64,000 bases of DNA, taken from an uncultured Prevotellaceae bacterium (GTDB lineage Bacteria; Bacteroidota; Bacteroidia; Bacteroidales; Bacteroidaceae). The stretch covers positions 1-64,000 of the forward strand of contig ONJJ01000013.1 of the NCBI GenBank assembly GCA_900318115.1, given 5' to 3'. Position 1 is the first letter of the stretch. Each line of letters opens with the position of its first letter. Under the pieces are notes generated by a model, which was not told where the DNA came from, did not search any database, and saw only the letters and a program-made list of their open reading frames with translations. Below are positions 55,738 through 64,000 of the stretch, piece by piece. Both the position numbers and the translations under genes were made by a program.

Positions 55738-58700
55738 CTAACGCACCAATCCCTTGTGGCCCTGGCTGATGACAATTCCATGATAGTTGGAATTGCAGCG
55801 CTGTCCCGTGAGGGTGTAGTATTCTTTACATTCCTTGGAAGCAGCAGGAGCGCTGACACTGGTCAGGCGCTCGTCCAGCCATTGCAGCCAATCCTGCAAG
55901 TCGGCCACCATCTGGTCGTGGTATGCATAAGTAGTGTTGAAGCCGAAGCCATGCCCTCCTGAGGGGAAGGTCTTGGTGCGAACGGGCACACCAGCCTTGC
56001 GGAGCGCCGAGGCATAGCGGGTGCTATTGGAGGGCGGCACGGTGCCGTCGTTGCTGGCCCAGCAGAGGTAGGCGGTGGGGGTCTCTGCGGTCACTTGCTT
56101 CTCGTTGCTATAGAGGTTCACAAGTTCCCGACTGGGATTCTTGCCGAGCAACTGCTCGCGGCTGCCGGCATGGGTGATGGTGGCATCCATGGAGATGACA
56201 GGATAGTAGAGGATCTGGAAAGCCGGACGCTCGTCGCCCTCAGTGTGGGTGGCAATGGTGCTGGCCAGATGGCCTCCGGCGCTGAATCCCATGACACCAA
56301 TCTGATCCGTCTTCAGACCATAGTCCTCCGCATGGTCGCGGAAGTACTTCAGGGCGGCACGACCGTCGGTCAGGGGCACATCACTCTGTCCGGCCGGAAG
56401 ACGATAGGTGAGAACGCCCACGGTGTAGCCCAAATCATTGAAGAGCGGAGCCCAGTCGGCTCCCTCGGTTCCTCCTGCGATGTAGGAGTAACCACCTCCC
56501 GGACAGATGATCACAGCACGACCATTCACTTTCTCGCTGGCTGCTGGAATGACCTTCAAGGAAGCTCCAGTGGAGAGACGGACGTTCTGAGCGGTCTGCT
56601 CGCCGACCTCGGAGATTGTGAAGATACTGCCCACGTCGGAGAGGTTGTGCCAGAAACCGAGTTTTCCGCCTGCGCCACCATATTCATTAATTAAGGTGTT
56701 CTCGTTCTCGCCAAGGAGGAATCCCTTGGCATGCTCATAGATTTGCCAGCGGTAGATACCGTCGGCCAAAACGGCTCGGTCATCCACTTTGCTCAGGGTC
56801 TTGTTGACATCAGAACGGTTGTAGACCACTATTCCTTCGTAGGGATTGCCTTGGAATGCCCATTGGTACTCGGGCTGCAAGAGTTCGTCCTTGGTGGCAA
56901 CGAGGTTGCAGGCATAGTCGTTGGCCGCGGTGACGATGTCCGCCCCTTCGCGCAGGGCGAGGTTGTACCAATGTGCATCCTGAAGATTGGGCGAAGTGGA
57001 GAATGGCAGCTGGAACGCGGCTTCCACGGTGACGATATTTCCTTCGCCTTTCTGGAGCGTGACAGGCTGACGAACGGTGTAGAGGGTGTAGGTCATGCGC
57101 TTGAGGGCATCGGGCACCATGGTGATGGTTTGCCCGGCGCGGCCGCCGACGGTCTGCTCCTCCAGCAGTCGGTCGTCCACATCAACGATGCGATAGGTGA
57201 CCAGCACCTCGTTGCTAAAGTATTCATCCAGGATTTTCTGCGCCTCGGAGGGATCGAAGTCCGAAGCCTCGGCCACGGCCACCTGGTTGCCTCCGTCGTG
57301 GTTCACCCAGGTGTTCAGGCAGACGCCTTTCTGCGTGCTGGCGGCCACGTTGAAGACGTAACCCTGCGAGGTCATGAAATAGGGATACTTGGAGTTCACT
57401 CCGGTGTAGCCCACGTGAATGGGGTCGAACTCCTCGGTACTCAACACACAGTTGCACCAGTCGTCGCGATAGGGGGTGGGGTCGCGATGCACGAACTTCT
57501 TGTCTGCCACACTGTAGAGGTACATCTTGCCATCGCGGACGACGAAAGCGAACTCTCCCTTGGAAGCACCCAGAGACGAATTGACGGTGTTGGTGAGGAA
57601 ACCGTCCTTCGTGCCGTAGTCGCCACGGGCTGTGGTAATCGTATAGGTCTTGTTGGGCTGAGGACGGAAGGTGCCGTCGGCAGGCAGGTCATTCTTCAGT
57701 TCCACGCCATCGGACTGGATGAGTTCAGCAAGGCTGCGTGCCCAGATCTCAGCCAGCCGTTTGGCACCATTCACATTGGGATGCAGGAAGAAGGTACCGC
57801 TGTTGCCCGACTCGGCAGTGAACAATGCCTTGTTGTCCTCAAAGAAATCCCATACTTCACGGTTGCCGGCGAAGACACGGTCGTAGGAGGCTGCCAGCTC
57901 ATCGATGATGGGATAGTAGCTGTGAAGGCGGTTCATGCCCTCCTCAAGATAGCGGGCTCCGTTGTGGGTGTTGGGGCTATACCAGATGGGATAATTGACG
58001 AGGATCTTGCAGGTGGGGAAACGCTTCAGCAGTTCCTCGATGATCTTTTTCATGTTCTCGCGATAGGTGTCGGTGGAGACGGGAGCTCCCTCCGTGCCGC
58101 TGATAGCGCTGTCGTTGGTACCCAGCATGATCGAGAAGTACAGGAGTCCGCCGTTGCCCTTGACAAAGGAATTGGCAGCGGTGGCACACTGGGTGAAGTC
58201 CGTACGACCTGGCAGGAACCCAAGCGTCGTGATGCCGGAGTGACCACCGTTGTGGACGTGGGTCTTCACACCCGTGGCTTTCTGGATGAGCTGACGGCAG
58301 ATGACGGGCGGCGCCTGGGTAGAAGGAGAGCTCAGGGTGGCACCATAGGTGATACTGTTGCCTATGAAGACGAGGTTGATGTTTTCCTTCGGATCCACGG
58401 GATCGGGCGTGGGTTCCTCGCCCTCCACAGCCTCATAGACCTGGAAGCGGCCCAGCGAGAGGAGCAGTCCTGTCTTGGACGTGCCGTCGGCGTTGCGGTT
58501 CACGAGGGTCTTCTTGACCAGGAACTTCACGTCGGTGTAGGCAGCGCCGAGGTCTATGTGCGGAGACGTGTAGCGTTCGGGACGCATGGCGGTGAAGTCT
58601 GCATCCATATTCTCCAACTTCTGAATCATCTTCCACTCGCCATCGGGCAGGTTGGCAGCAAGGATCTCCACCTCCGTGGGAGTGTCGTAGGTCGATTGCC

Positions 58701-59025
58701 AGTTGGAACCGATCATCGAAAAGATGATGTGCTGCTCGGCCTTCTTGAAGTGAACTTGCAGGAAAGGATCGGTGCCCGCCGGGATGACGTTAGCCCCGCT
58801 CCAAGCGGTGTGGAAGATATACTGATTGGTGCCCACGCCATCACTCTCCGGGCGCAGCAGGTTGTCCACATCGAATTGTGAACTCTGAGGAGGTGTAGAG
58901 GTGATCTGGGAGGCTTCGGTGAGCAGGGCTTCGCCCTTCACCCAGGTCGTTCCGGCAACGGCCTTTGTGAGCCCTACCATCAACAGCAGTAGTGCCATGC
59001 ACAAGTTTTGAGTGATTCGTTTCAT
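55738..59025 (-). CDS. Secreted bifunctional esterase: SGNH hydrolase plus alpha/beta-hydrolase
   Basis: A 1095-residue protein with a signal peptide (LCMALLLLMVGLTKAVAG). Residues about 25-200 look like a discoidin-type beta module. An SGNH esterase follows (Ser in FIGNSITYG about 224, LGTND about 301-305, HPN about 415), then two beta-rich linker modules (about 440-830). The C-terminal alpha/beta-hydrolase (about 840-1060) has an oxyanion-type CPGGGYSY, nucleophile GFSAGG about 913-918, and a final SGGHGFG histidine. Two esterase folds in one chain suggest removal of two acyl substituents from a glycan. It is divergent from two glycosidase genes. Confidence 0.9.
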   Translation of the reverse strand: MKRITQNLCMALLLLMVGLTKAVAGTTWVKGEALLTEASQITSTPPQSSQFDVDNLLRPESDGVGTNQYIFHTAWSGANVIPAGTDPFLQVHFKKAEQHIIFSMIGSNWQSTYDTPTEVEILAANLPDGEWKMIQKLENMDADFTAMRPERYTSPHIDLGAAYTDVKFLVKKTLVNRNADGTSKTGLLLSLGRFQVYEAVEGEEPTPDPVDPKENINLVFIGNSITYGATLSSPSTQAPPVICRQLIQKATGVKTHVHNGGHSGITTLGFLPGRTDFTQCATAANSFVKGNGGLLYFSIMLGTNDSAISGTEGAPVSTDTYRENMKKIIEELLKRFPTCKILVNYPIWYSPNTHNGARYLEEGMNRLHSYYPIIDELAASYDRVFAGNREVWDFFEDNKALFTAESGNSGTFFLHPNVNGAKRLAEIWARSLAELIQSDGVELKNDLPADGTFRPQPNKTYTITTARGDYGTKDGFLTNTVNSSLGASKGEFAFVVRDGKMYLYSVADKKFVHRDPTPYRDDWCNCVLSTEEFDPIHVGYTGVNSKYPYFMTSQGYVFNVAASTQKGVCLNTWVNHDGGNQVAVAEASDFDPSEAQKILDEYFSNEVLVTYRIVDVDDRLLEEQTVGGRAGQTITMVPDALKRMTYTLYTVRQPVTLQKGEGNIVTVEAAFQLPFSTSPNLQDAHWYNLALREGADIVTAANDYACNLVATKDELLQPEYQWAFQGNPYEGIVVYNRSDVNKTLSKVDDRAVLADGIYRWQIYEHAKGFLLGENENTLINEYGGAGGKLGFWHNLSDVGSIFTISEVGEQTAQNVRLSTGASLKVIPAASEKVNGRAVIICPGGGYSYIAGGTEGADWAPLFNDLGYTVGVLTYRLPAGQSDVPLTDGRAALKYFRDHAEDYGLKTDQIGVMGFSAGGHLASTIATHTEGDERPAFQILYYPVISMDATITHAGSREQLLGKNPSRELVNLYSNEKQVTAETPTAYLCWASNDGTVPPSNSTRYASALRKAGVPVRTKTFPSGGHGFGFNTTYAYHDQMVADLQDWLQWLDERLTSVSAPAASKECKEYYTLTGQRCNSNYHGIVISQGHKGLVR

Positions 59026-59071
59026 TTCATTTGGATTGTTTAGTTAATATATAATAAGGTGTTTTCGGGCA

Positions 59072-59079
59072 CAAAGATA
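59072..59079 (-). promoter_or_regulatory. Probable -7 element of the esterase gene
   Basis: The minus strand reads TATCTTTG about 47 nt upstream of the start codon. No good -33 element is seen at 20 nt. Confidence 0.55.
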
Positions 59080-59171
59080 AGAAGAAATCGCACACCTTGT
59101 TCTTTGCAACTGTAGTTTTTTACTTTTTTTTGCAATCCAAGCCCTTCTCTGTGTTTTTAGTTGAACTGAAA

Positions 59172-59203
59172 TTTGGCCATTCCGGTAAATTGCCTTACCT
59201 TTG
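59172..59203 (+). promoter_or_regulatory. Promoter of the alpha-galactosidase gene
   Basis: TTTG at 59172-59175 and TACCTTTG at 59196-59203 have a 20-nt gap, leading to the start at 59275. Confidence 0.8.
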
Positions 59204-59274
59204 TGCTCAGAATCCCAAAGCATGAATAATGCTTGCGGAACACAAGCCTACTACTACACCGAAGCACTAAGAAT

Positions 59275-61437
59275 ATGAAAATCAAAAACATTCTCACCTA
59301 TTGGGCTTATTGCGCTCTCGCAGCAATCCTCCTTCCCGCTCCCGCCCAGGCCGACGAACTCATCCGCATCCAGACCCGCAGCCTCGACCTCATTCTCAAA
59401 GCCAAGGACGACGGGCGCCTCACCCAGTCCTACTTCGGGAAACGCCTGCTCCACGACAGCGACCTCCACTGGCTGGAGGACGGACGCGAAGCCTACCTCA
59501 CCCGCACGGCCGACGTTTACTTCGAACCGGCACTGGACATCATCCACGCCGATGGCAACCCCTCCACCCGACTGCGCCACACCGCACACACCACCACTCA
59601 GCTCGCAGCCGGCGTGCAGGAGACCGTGGTCACCCTCGAGGACGACAAGGAACCCGTCAGCGTCCGCTTGCACTATGTCGCCTACACCGCCGAAGACGTT
59701 ATCAAGGTCTACACGGAGATCCAAAACCGCCAGAAGAAACCCATTCAGCTGAAAAAGTTCGCCTCCTCCATGCTCCACTTCGACCGTCCGGCCTATTTCC
59801 TCACGCAGTTCAATGGAAACTGGGCAGACGAGGCCAAGATGACCACCACGCCACTCGTCTTCGGCAAGAAGACCATGGACAGCAACCTCGGCACACGCGC
59901 TGATATGTACTCCTCGCCGCAGTTCATCGTCTCCCTGGACCAACCCGCCACGGAAACCACGGGCGAGGTGCTGCTGGGACAGCTGGGCTGGACAGGCAAT
60001 TTCCGATTCGTATTCGAGGTGGACGAGCAGGGAGGACTGCGCATCCTCTCGGGCATCAATTCCGACTTCTCCGAGCGCACACTGGCAGCTGGCGAGACCT
60101 TCCGCACGGCTGACTTCTACTTCACCCTCAGCCAGAATGGTCTGGAGCAGGCATCCCACAACCTCCACAACTGGGCACGACGCCACCAGCTCAAGGATGG
60201 CACAGCCGACCGCATGACGTTACTCAACAACTGGGAAGCCACCTACTTCGACTTCAACGAGGAGAAACTCATCACACTCATGGACGATGCCGTGCGGCTG
60301 GGCGTGGATATGTTCCTGCTGGACGACGGCTGGTTTGCCAACAAATACCCCCGCAGTTCCGACAATGCAGGACTGGGCGACTGGGACGAGACCCACACGA
60401 AACTGCCCAATGGGGTGGGACGGCTCTGCGACGCCGCACGCGAGAAAGGCATACGCTTCGGCATCTGGATAGAACCGGAGATGGTAAATCCCAAGAGCGA
60501 ACTCTACGAGAACCATCCGGACTGGGTGCTGCAGACACCCGGCCGCGAGCCGGCCCTTTTCCGCAACCAGCTCACCCTGGACCTGACCAATCCCAAGGTG
60601 CAGGATTTCGTATTCAGCATCGTGGACAATTTGATGACCAAATATCCGGAGATTGCCTTCTTCAAGTGGGACTGCAACTCGCCCATCATGAATCCCTATT
60701 CACCTTATTTAAAAGATAAGCAGACACACCTCTATATAGACTACGTGCGCGGGTTCTACAACGTGCTCGAGCGCATCAAGGCGAAGTACCCCCGACTGCC
60801 GATGATGATGTGCTCCGGAGGCAGTGGACGCATCGACTACAAGGGGCTGGAGTATTTCACGGAGTTTTGGGCCAGCGACAACACCGACCCCATCGAGCGG
60901 CTGTTCATCCAATATGGCTACAGTTTCTTCTATCCATCCAAGGCTGTCTGTGCCCACGTGACGACATGGAACAGCCGCGCCAGTGTCAAGTTCCGGACCG
61001 ACGTCGCATCCATGGGCAAGCTGGGCTTCGACATCAAGCTCACCGACATGAGCGCCAAGGACATCCAGTACGCACAAGAGGCGGTGAAGAACTACAACCG
61101 TCTGAAACCTGTCATCATGGAGGGCGATCTCTTCCGCCTCGTATCGCCCTACGAAGGACAGCACGCCGCCAACCTCTACGTCACGTCCGACAAGAGCCAT
61201 GCCGTGCTCTTCACCTTCGATGTCTATCCCCGTTTCGGCGAGCAGCGCCACAACGTAGTCCTTCGCGGACTGGACCCCGACCGCAACTACCGCCTCCAGG
61301 AAATCAACCTCATGCCAGGCCAGGACACCTGGGTCCACGACCGCACCTACAGCGGCGACTACCTGATGAACATCGGACTCGACCTCTTCACGGGCAACAA
61401 GCTGAACAGCCGCGTCATTGAACTCACCTCAGAATAG
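59275..61437 (+). CDS. Exported GH36-type alpha-galactosidase
   Basis: The start at 59275 (MKIKNILTYWAYCALAA) gives a proper signal peptide; an upstream ATG at 59233 adds only a 14-residue hydrophilic lead. The product is about 720 residues, normal for GH36. FFKWDCNSP carries the nucleophile (Asp about 466), and CSGGSGRIDY followed by FWASDNTDPIERL (about 532-544) carries the acid/base region. It should remove alpha-galactosyl units from oligosaccharides or galactomannan in the periplasm. A second clan GH-D gene starts 67 nt after its stop. Confidence 0.92.
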   Translation: MKIKNILTYWAYCALAAILLPAPAQADELIRIQTRSLDLILKAKDDGRLTQSYFGKRLLHDSDLHWLEDGREAYLTRTADVYFEPALDIIHADGNPSTRLRHTAHTTTQLAAGVQETVVTLEDDKEPVSVRLHYVAYTAEDVIKVYTEIQNRQKKPIQLKKFASSMLHFDRPAYFLTQFNGNWADEAKMTTTPLVFGKKTMDSNLGTRADMYSSPQFIVSLDQPATETTGEVLLGQLGWTGNFRFVFEVDEQGGLRILSGINSDFSERTLAAGETFRTADFYFTLSQNGLEQASHNLHNWARRHQLKDGTADRMTLLNNWEATYFDFNEEKLITLMDDAVRLGVDMFLLDDGWFANKYPRSSDNAGLGDWDETHTKLPNGVGRLCDAAREKGIRFGIWIEPEMVNPKSELYENHPDWVLQTPGREPALFRNQLTLDLTNPKVQDFVFSIVDNLMTKYPEIAFFKWDCNSPIMNPYSPYLKDKQTHLYIDYVRGFYNVLERIKAKYPRLPMMMCSGGSGRIDYKGLEYFTEFWASDNTDPIERLFIQYGYSFFYPSKAVCAHVTTWNSRASVKFRTDVASMGKLGFDIKLTDMSAKDIQYAQEAVKNYNRLKPVIMEGDLFRLVSPYEGQHAANLYVTSDKSHAVLFTFDVYPRFGEQRHNVVLRGLDPDRNYRLQEINLMPGQDTWVHDRTYSGDYLMNIGLDLFTGNKLNSRVIELTSE

Positions 61438-61504
61438 CCCCGCCTCTCTCCCCCCTTTCAGTGTGTTCGGCGGTTTTCCCGCCAAAAAAGTCCTTCCTCC
61501 ACCT

Positions 61505-63853
61505 ATGAAAAGAACCTTCCTCTCTATCTGCGCATGTTGCTACCTGGCTGCCGCCCTTTCTCCCCTTCCCCTCCTGGCCTCCGACATCACCTTCCAGGCC
61601 GCCAACCTCACCATCACCTGGAACAAAGCCGACCGCGCCTTCAACATCCAAGGCACCCTCAACGACGGGACCTCCAAGAGCATCGTCACTCGCAGCAAGC
61701 CCAAGGCCACCTACATCAACTCCGCAGGCGCCGACCGCGGCTACTTCACCACCGACCGCTACTCCGACATCAGCTATCGCACGGAACCGATTTCCGATGA
61801 GTTCGGCAACGGAACCGCACACATCTTCACCTTCTCCGCCCCCGACAAGGCCGCTGAGGACAAGGTGATGATGGAACAAGTCTTCTACGCCTACGACCAA
61901 CTCCCCTACGTGTTCACCCGCCTGCTCCTCATCAGTCAGGGCGGCACCATCAGCTCCCACCACCTGGAACCCGTCTGCTGCGAATCCGCCACCTGGCAAT
62001 TTCTCAGCACCAAACAGGCAGACAACCGTATGCTCAAGGTGCCCTTCGACAACGATGGATTCGGCCGCTACCACACCTACCACCTCACCCGCTCGATGAC
62101 CTCCTACGAAGTCAGCTGCCTCTTCGACGGAGCAGCACGCTACGGCGCCGTCTACGGCAGCGTGGATCACGACCACTGGAAGAGCGGGATCTGCGTGGAA
62201 GCGTCCAGAGGCACAAGCATCAAGAAACTGCAACTCATCTGCGGCATGGCCGACGGCGAGACACGCGACCACCTCAGCGACTACGACAAGCAGAGCCATG
62301 GCAACCTCACAGGCGACACCATCCAGAGCCCTCGTTTCCTGCTCGGACTCTTCGATGACTGGCGCACGGGCATGGAACAGTTCGCCGACGCCTGCGCCAT
62401 GGTGCACCCCGCTCGCCACTACTGGCAACACGGCACTCCCTTTGGATGGCAGAGCTGGGGAGTGATGGCCGAGAAGAACTCCTATGAGGCCGACCTCGAG
62501 ATTTGCCAATACTACGCCGAAGAACTCCAGCCCGCAGGCTTCTGCAGCGAAGACGGCTCCGTCGTCTTCAGCCTCGATGCCAGTTCCAATATCAGCGACA
62601 CACAGCGCAAACAGCTCACCCGCAAAGGCCGCTCTACCAATCAACTGATAGGCAGCTACTGCACGCCCTTCGCCCTGTGGTGGGACGAACCCAGCATCTA
62701 CAATATCAACGCCACATGGACGGAGAAAGGGAAACAGGTCTCGAAGCCCTTTGCCGAAACGCTGATCAAAATCAATGGCAAACCCGTGAAGTACGACGGA
62801 GCCTACTGCCGCGACCCGACGCACCCTGCCACCAAGCAGGACATTCAAAATTATGTACGCGCACGCGTGACCGAGGGTGTCAAATGGATCAAGGCGGACT
62901 TCCTCAATTGTGGTATCATCCAGTCCGACACCTACTACCAGGAAGGCATCACCACCGCCGTGGAAGCCTACAACGAAGGCATGAGCTACCTGAGTGAACT
63001 TTGCGAGAGGTACGGCATCTTCCTCGACCTCAGCATTGCTCCACTCTTCCCGCACGGCTACGCCAACGGACGTCGCATCGCCTGCGACACCTGGGCACGC
63101 ATCGACCAGACGGAATACGCCATGAACGCCATCAGCGGAGGATGGTGGACCGACCGCCTCTACCAGTTCAACGACCCCGACCATCTGGTACTTGTCGGGA
63201 ATGGTGACCAAGGAAGCACCACCTTGGGAGAGAACCGCGCACGCATCACCAGCGGAGCCATCACCGGAATGATGCTGGTGGCTGACAACTTCAGCATCAC
63301 CGACACCAGCGGACGTGGCAACAGCACCCTCAGCCGCCAGCGAGCTGCCAAGGTGCTGACCAATGCCGGTATCAATGCCATTGCCCGCCTCGGACGTTCG
63401 TTCCGCCCGCTCTATGGCCACAAGGAATATGACCTCAACAGCGACCATGCACAGAACCTCTTCGTCCACGAAACGGACTCCTGCATCTATCTGGCTGCAT
63501 TCAACTTCACAGGCTCCAGAGTGACTTTCGACATTCCGCTTTCCGACCTCGGCAACTTCACGGCCGACGACTTCAGTGAGATCCTCGAACTATGGATGGG
63601 CGAGGCCCTCAGCCCCAGTCCCTCATCTCTGAAGTTCTCGGTTCCCGCCAAGGATGCACGAGTGATTCGCCTCCTGAAGTCCCATCCCAAGGACCGAGTC
63701 GCCACGGCCCCGCCCCTCTCGGCAAGCATCATACGCACAGAGTACTTTGACCTCGTGGGGCGCAGAGCCACCCCCGATGCACATTCCGCATTGCTTTTGC
63801 AGCGAGCCACCTACTCCGACGGAACAATCCACACACGCAAAATGCTCCGTTAA
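61505..63853 (+). CDS. Exported clan GH-D glycoside hydrolase (alpha-galactosidase-like)
   Basis: The start at 61505 (MKRTFLSICACCYLAAALS) begins a signal peptide; an in-frame ATG at 61418 would overlap the preceding gene and hide the signal. In the 782-residue product, PFGWQSWGVM, GVKWIKADFLNCG (candidate nucleophile Asp about 465) and YQFNDPDHLVL (candidate acid/base about 557) match the GH27/GH31/GH36 superfamily. The exact family and substrate are uncertain. It is probably co-transcribed with the upstream GH36 gene. Confidence 0.86.
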   Translation: MKRTFLSICACCYLAAALSPLPLLASDITFQAANLTITWNKADRAFNIQGTLNDGTSKSIVTRSKPKATYINSAGADRGYFTTDRYSDISYRTEPISDEFGNGTAHIFTFSAPDKAAEDKVMMEQVFYAYDQLPYVFTRLLLISQGGTISSHHLEPVCCESATWQFLSTKQADNRMLKVPFDNDGFGRYHTYHLTRSMTSYEVSCLFDGAARYGAVYGSVDHDHWKSGICVEASRGTSIKKLQLICGMADGETRDHLSDYDKQSHGNLTGDTIQSPRFLLGLFDDWRTGMEQFADACAMVHPARHYWQHGTPFGWQSWGVMAEKNSYEADLEICQYYAEELQPAGFCSEDGSVVFSLDASSNISDTQRKQLTRKGRSTNQLIGSYCTPFALWWDEPSIYNINATWTEKGKQVSKPFAETLIKINGKPVKYDGAYCRDPTHPATKQDIQNYVRARVTEGVKWIKADFLNCGIIQSDTYYQEGITTAVEAYNEGMSYLSELCERYGIFLDLSIAPLFPHGYANGRRIACDTWARIDQTEYAMNAISGGWWTDRLYQFNDPDHLVLVGNGDQGSTTLGENRARITSGAITGMMLVADNFSITDTSGRGNSTLSRQRAAKVLTNAGINAIARLGRSFRPLYGHKEYDLNSDHAQNLFVHETDSCIYLAAFNFTGSRVTFDIPLSDLGNFTADDFSEILELWMGEALSPSPSSLKFSVPAKDARVIRLLKSHPKDRVATAPPLSASIIRTEYFDLVGRRATPDAHSALLLQRATYSDGTIHTRKMLR

Positions 63854-63918
63854 CGGCCTTTTGACACATATTAACTAAAAAAATCCGTTCAAGTCTAAGG
63901 AGTATCAGAAAAAAGTCG

Positions 63919-63926
63919 TATCTTTG
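63919..63926 (+). promoter_or_regulatory. Probable -7 element of the last gene
   Basis: TATCTTTG lies 31 nt upstream of the ATG at 63957. The -33 region is not clear. Confidence 0.6.
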
Positions 63927-63956
63927 CCCCAAAGTTTACCTAAAGAACAACTAAAA

Positions 63957-64000
63957 TGAGCATCCTACAACAAGGACAAAACATCGGAAAATATACGGTG
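63957..64000 (+). CDS. Partial gene, possible serine/threonine kinase N-terminus
   Basis: Only 14 complete codons are present (MSILQQGQNIGKYT). The GQNIGKYTV pattern resembles the first strand of Hanks-type kinases ahead of the glycine-rich loop, but this is too short to assign. A -7 element upstream supports it as a real gene start. Confidence 0.4.

Noticed and set aside
56731-58881. Long open frame (716 aa) on the plus strand
   Set aside because: It is antisense to the two-domain esterase, whose motifs are clear on the minus strand. The translation shows no recognisable domain and is an artefact of GC-rich codon use.
61424-63469. Long open frame (681 aa) on the minus strand
   Set aside because: It lies antisense to the clan GH-D hydrolase and has a low-complexity Val/Gly/Ala-rich composition with no motif.

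Overview
The window looks like chromosomal DNA of a Bacteroidota bacterium of the order Bacteroidales, probably Prevotellaceae-like. The evidence is Bacteroidota-type promoters (TTTG or TTG about 20 nt upstream of TAnnTTTG), BspA-type leucine-rich-repeat surface proteins, short C-terminal sorting-like tails, a VirE/HU-like pair, and the arginine gene order. The DNA is moderately GC-rich with short AT-rich intergenic islands. The genus is inference; no rRNA or tRNA gene was seen.

Region 1 (1-12864, all minus strand). A ten-gene series runs argR, GNAT acyltransferase, argG, argC, argD, XRE-cupin regulator, acyl-CoA ligase, proC, proB, proA, with gaps of 10-56 nt or short overlaps, and forms an arginine/proline biosynthesis unit. 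Beyond it a secreted TldD-like metalloprotease runs off the left edge. An inverted-repeat element with 18-bp tandem repeats lies between proA and the protease and overlaps the protease 5' end. A palindromic repeat occurs between proB and proC, and again in frame inside the acyl-CoA ligase.

Region 2 (13169-17785, plus). A short-chain dehydrogenase is followed by three palindromes spaced exactly 66 bp apart, an AT-rich promoter region, a VirE/primase-like ATPase, a set of 43-bp direct repeats, and an HU-like DNA-binding protein with a terminator.

Region 3 (17829-42406, plus). A promoter is followed by a leader of about 570 nt with mutually exclusive hairpins, then five exported proteins in one operon (1710, 2159, 2425, 227 and 1379 aa). 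Two are BspA-LRR paralogues, one is a giant mosaic protein with an AT-rich insert, one carries a dockerin, and the last combines a cohesin-like N-terminal domain with about 16 Listeria-Bacteroides repeats. A small RNA-like motif in the leader recurs after the last gene. The dockerin/cohesin-like pair and the twin RNA motifs are the most novel-looking items here.

Region 4 (42509-55731, plus). This holds a nucleoside-hydrolase lipoprotein, an exported tyrosine phosphatase, an aminoglycoside-phosphotransferase-like kinase and an SLC13-type transporter. A signalling cassette follows: HD (p)ppGpp-hydrolase-like protein, solute-binding protein, membrane SpoIIE phosphatase with a fused anti-sigma-type ATPase, STAS protein, and RelA/SpoT-type synthetase. 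Three exported hydrolases (HAD, VanX-like, GDPD) end the run.

Region 5 (55738-64000). A two-domain secreted esterase on the minus strand is divergent from two exported clan GH-D glycosidases, consistent with glycan degradation. The window ends in the first codons of another gene, possibly a protein kinase.
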